Shown here: positions 61,671-64,000 of the stretch, piece by piece | Numbering within the stretch: the first letter of the stretch is position 1 | How the letters are laid out: each line of letters begins with the position of its first letter | Assembly (NCBI GenBank): GCA_049323435.1 | Contig: JBMOMX010000035.1 | Location: 1 to 64,000 of the forward strand | Origin: UBA11222 sp049323435 | GTDB lineage: Bacteria > Pseudomonadota > Alphaproteobacteria > UBA11222 | Direction: 5' to 3' | Length of the DNA stretch: 64,000 nucleotides | The notes under the pieces: model-generated | Database searches by the model: none | Told to the model about the DNA's origin: nothing | What the model saw: only the letters and a program-made list of their open reading frames with translations | Translations under genes and position numbers: made by a program

Positions 61671-62728
61671 CTGTCCGGCTCCTTTACGCAGGCATGCACA
61701 TGCGCCGCAACTTTGCGCATCAGGCTTGGCAGGGCATATTCGCCAAGCCTGGCGGGCTGCACCCAGATTCCGTCTATGGGTGATGCGCGCGTGCATTCAC
61801 CCGTATATACGCCAAGCGTCAGTTTGAAATGTGTGAAGGCGTGGCGCACCGTTCCGGGCAGTGCGCGCCAGGCGCATCCGGCTGGCGCATATGGCGCCAG
61901 ATCCGGCATTTTATCGCCCCAGGGGGTGCCTGGAAATTCCATCATGCCGCCCAGCAGACCCTTTTCAGGCCGCCGCCGCAGCAGTACCGCGCCATCCCGG
62001 CGGGTCAGCCAGAACACCGCCCCAACATGCGACGGTACCGGCTGCTTGCGCGCTTTTACGGGCAGTTGTCCCGCAATGCCCTGACTGTGCGCGGCGCAGG
62101 CGGCCTGCCAGGGGCAGCGCGGACAATCGGGGCTGCGCGGTGTGCACAGCGTCGCGCCCAGATCCATCATGGCCTGCGCCATATCGCCCGGCCGCGCGCA
62201 TGCGATCAGCCCAAGGCTCAGCGTGCGCAGCGCCGGTTTCGCGCCCGGCAGCGGTTGCGTTATCGCATGGAGGCGCGACAGAACCCGCTCAATATTGCCA
62301 TCCAGCACCGGGCTTGCGGTGTCAAAGGCAATGGCCGCAATGGCTGCGGCGGTATAGGGGCCGATCCCCGGCAGTTTTTGCAACAGCGCCGGATCAGCGG
62401 GAAATTCGCCTTTCATCTCTGTACTGATAATTTTTGCGCAGCGATGCAGATTGCGGGCGCGCGCGTAATAGCCAAGGCCCGCCCACGCCGTCAGCACCGC
62501 ATCCGGTTCCGCCCCGGCCAGGGCCTGCACGTCCGGCCAGCGCGCCGTAAAATTGTTGAAATAATCAATGACCGCCGCCGTGCCGGTCTGCTGCAACATG
62601 ATTTCGCTCAGCCACACAGAGTAGGGATCGGCGCTTTCGCCCGGTCCGGCGCGCCAGGGAAACACTCTGCGATGCCGGTCATACCAGTCCAGCAATAGAT
62701 CGGAAAGCTGCCGCGCGCTGTGCCGCAC
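61667..62728 (-). CDS. mutY: A/G-specific adenine glycosylase
   Basis: 353 aa. MutY removes adenine mispaired with 8-oxoguanine. Visible: EIMLQQTG at the catalytic Glu, helix-hairpin-helix LPGIGPYTAAAIAAIAFD, catalytic Asp in VLDGNIERVLSRL, and the 4Fe-4S loop C-x6-C-x2-C-x5-C (CTPRSPDCPRCPWQAAC). A C-terminal NUDIX-like domain for 8-oxoG recognition follows (GAVFWLTRRDGAVLLRRRPEKGLLGGMMEFPGTPW). ATGA couples it to the YdcF gene. Confidence 0.96.
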   Translation of the reverse strand: MRHSARQLSDLLLDWYDRHRRVFPWRAGPGESADPYSVWLSEIMLQQTGTAAVIDYFNNFTARWPDVQALAGAEPDAVLTAWAGLGYYARARNLHRCAKIISTEMKGEFPADPALLQKLPGIGPYTAAAIAAIAFDTASPVLDGNIERVLSRLHAITQPLPGAKPALRTLSLGLIACARPGDMAQAMMDLGATLCTPRSPDCPRCPWQAACAAHSQGIAGQLPVKARKQPVPSHVGAVFWLTRRDGAVLLRRRPEKGLLGGMMEFPGTPWGDKMPDLAPYAPAGCAWRALPGTVRHAFTHFKLTLGVYTGECTRASPIDGIWVQPARLGEYALPSLMRKVAAHVHACVKEPDR

Positions 62729-62737
62729 CCTCAGACT

Positions 62738-63658
62738 TCACTTTTGCATGGGATGAAAGATGACATTGATAAATACTTCGTTTACGGGCAGCATATCGGC
62801 ATGCAGTTGCGGCCCTGTCCTGCCTGCTTCCAGCGCATGACAGCGATAACCTTGATCCGCCATCCAGCGCACATAATCGCCCGCGGAAAAACCGGAAATT
62901 TTTGGCAGCAGTGAAAAATTCATTTCCGAAAGAATGACCGGGCGTGATTGCGCCAGCGTAGCGGCCGCGCCGCGCAGCGCCAGGCCTTCGGCGCCTTCAA
63001 TATCCATCTTGATCACATCCACCTTGCGGCCGGCAACAAGACTGTCCAGCGTTTTCACCTCAACTTCCTCGACGCTGAAACCGCTGTCGCGAAATTCCTG
63101 CTGCATTTCACTGGTGGGCAGGCTCCAGGTGCCGCCGGGATTGCCCGCATCATTGTCCCAGCCAATGCTGAATCGTCCGGCTTCAGTCCCCACGGCGCAA
63201 TGATGCACTTCGGCGCGGTCTGAAAACCCGTTCGCCTCAAACAGCGAGCGCGCGAGATAGCGCCCCGTCCGGGCGCGCGGTTCAATAGCAATGACCCGGC
63301 CGCCGGGGCCAACCGCGCGCGCGGCCTGCACCGCGAACCAGCCAATATTGGCCCCGATATCAACGAATGTGTCCCCTGCCTTCACGCTGTTCAGTATGAA
63401 GGCGGTTTCGTCTTTTTCATAATGGCCCGACAGGCAGCCGAGCGAAACGCCGCTATCACCCAGATCAATCCATAGCGCCAGCCCGCCGGGCATCTCGAAC
63501 ATCACCCAGCTATCAGGTGCAAAACCCGGCCGCGCCAGGCCCCCCGGAGCGGCCTCCGGTTGGGATAATGCCCCGCCCAGCCATGAACGGCGCACCAGTT
63601 GCGCGTCAAATTTTTTGAGCAGTTTTTCATTCAGCAGCGCAAACATGGAATTAGACAC
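62738..63658 (-). CDS. FkbM family methyltransferase
   Basis: 306 aa with a GTG start at 63658, preceded by AAGGA at 6-base spacing; ATG 63646 is the alternative. The SAM-binding fold of FkbM proteins is visible: DTFVDIGANIGWFAVQAARAVGPGGRVIAIEPRA, then IKMDIEGAEGLALRGAAATLAQSRPVILSEMNF. These enzymes methylate sugars or other small molecules. It sits 9 bp from mutY, between mutY and the divergent DciA-type gene, a place usually without a methyltransferase. Confidence 0.9.
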   Translation of the reverse strand: MSNSMFALLNEKLLKKFDAQLVRRSWLGGALSQPEAAPGGLARPGFAPDSWVMFEMPGGLALWIDLGDSGVSLGCLSGHYEKDETAFILNSVKAGDTFVDIGANIGWFAVQAARAVGPGGRVIAIEPRARTGRYLARSLFEANGFSDRAEVHHCAVGTEAGRFSIGWDNDAGNPGGTWSLPTSEMQQEFRDSGFSVEEVEVKTLDSLVAGRKVDVIKMDIEGAEGLALRGAAATLAQSRPVILSEMNFSLLPKISGFSAGDYVRWMADQGYRCHALEAGRTGPQLHADMLPVNEVFINVIFHPMQK

Positions 63659-63764
63659 GGGAAATCCTTCTACTAAACCGCCAGGAAAAGAACTGGCCCA
63701 TCCACCATATAAAGGGCACATTTCAGTGCCGGAATACAGGCTGGCATCGCAACAGAGAGACCTA

Positions 63765-64000
63765 ATGGTTGACAGCCCCAAACGCAACAAGCCAGCGCCG
63801 CGCCGCTATGGGCTTCGCCACCTTGCCAGCGCCGCCGACAGTGTGACCCGGCCGGCATTTGGACGGCGCGGCTTCGCCCTTGGGGCATTGCTGTCGCAAT
63901 GGCCGCAGATTGCAGGCGAACGGCTTAGTGAAAATTGTCAGCCCGAAAAACTGCATTTCCCGCAGGGCAAGGGCGATGGCGGCACGCTGTGGGTGCGCGC
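63765..64000 (+). CDS. DUF721/DciA-like protein, 3' end outside the window
   Basis: 78 codons to the window edge, no stop reached. MVDSPKRNKPAPRRYGLRHLASAADSVTRPAFGRRGFALGALLSQWPQIAGERLSENCQPEKLHFPQGKG is typical of DUF721, the family of the DciA replicative-helicase loader partner. In alphaproteobacteria it often stands beside mutY, with which it is divergent here across the FkbM gene. GAGAG precedes the ATG. Confidence 0.85.
   Translation, partial: MVDSPKRNKPAPRRYGLRHLASAADSVTRPAFGRRGFALGALLSQWPQIAGERLSENCQPEKLHFPQGKGDGGTLWVR

Overview
The window reads as chromosomal DNA of a free-living alphaproteobacterium, genus not fixed. The evidence is a CcrM-type GANTC adenine methylase, a ~1600-residue NAD-glutamate dehydrogenase, a DUF2794 protein, an unusual tRNA-His (A73, no encoded G-1, U72) of the kind known from Caulobacter relatives, polyhydroxyalkanoate genes and two PEP-CTERM proteins. 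There is no rRNA, CRISPR array, prophage or intact insertion sequence. The only transposon-like trace is what looks like the end of an IS21-family element at 67-121.

Layout. 1-9.2 kb: a possible IS21 end, a regulatory region with a perfect palindrome and CtrA-like boxes, a giant secreted RTX protein (2572 aa) joining three phosphoesterase modules, paired hairpins, and a PEP-CTERM protein. 9.5-24.3 kb, all on the minus strand: an acyl-CoA synthetase/acetyltransferase, PHA synthase, phasin, a shortened MgtE, then a compact set of HMA2-like proteins, a DUF5132-like protein, a divergent S-adenosylmethionine synthetase and a PEGLP-type P-type ATPase. A perfect FNR/FixK box lies upstream of the ATPase, and a CorC-type protein follows. 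24.3-32.5 kb: acyl-CoA dehydrogenase, tRNA-Ala, YggT, folD, a TPR lipoprotein, tRNA-His, coaBC, dut, an Rrf2-like regulator and an MFS transporter. 32.6-41.6 kb: NAD- and NADP-glutamate dehydrogenases in divergent orientation, acyl-CoA dehydrogenase, dusA. 41.7-50.5 kb: TauE-type exporter, an amidohydrolase, two paralogous cytochromes P450, a second PEP-CTERM protein, DUF2794, a Bax inhibitor-1 protein. 50.5-56.5 kb: VapBC-type toxin-antitoxin, an ABC export pair divergent from a TesA-type esterase, thpR, a zincin, phhB. 56.6-64 kb: two more amidohydrolase paralogs, rnhB, ccrM, a YdcF protein, mutY, an FkbM methyltransferase and the start of a DciA-type (DUF721) gene cut by the window end.

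The most interesting unit is the minus-strand island at 14.8-22.7 kb. Three separate ferredoxin-fold HMA2-like domains, all without the CxxC metal motif, sit with a Ca/Mn-type P-ATPase and a MetK paralog with altered active-site residues, apparently under oxygen-responsive FNR/FixK control and next to carbon-storage genes. Second is the one-polypeptide PhoD + nuclease + 5'-nucleotidase exoenzyme, which could take extracellular nucleic acid down to phosphate. Third is a set of three amidohydrolase paralogs sharing a near-identical TGATCA-centred promoter element, interleaved with two P450 paralogs, suggesting a regulated catabolic function whose substrate cannot be read from the sequence.
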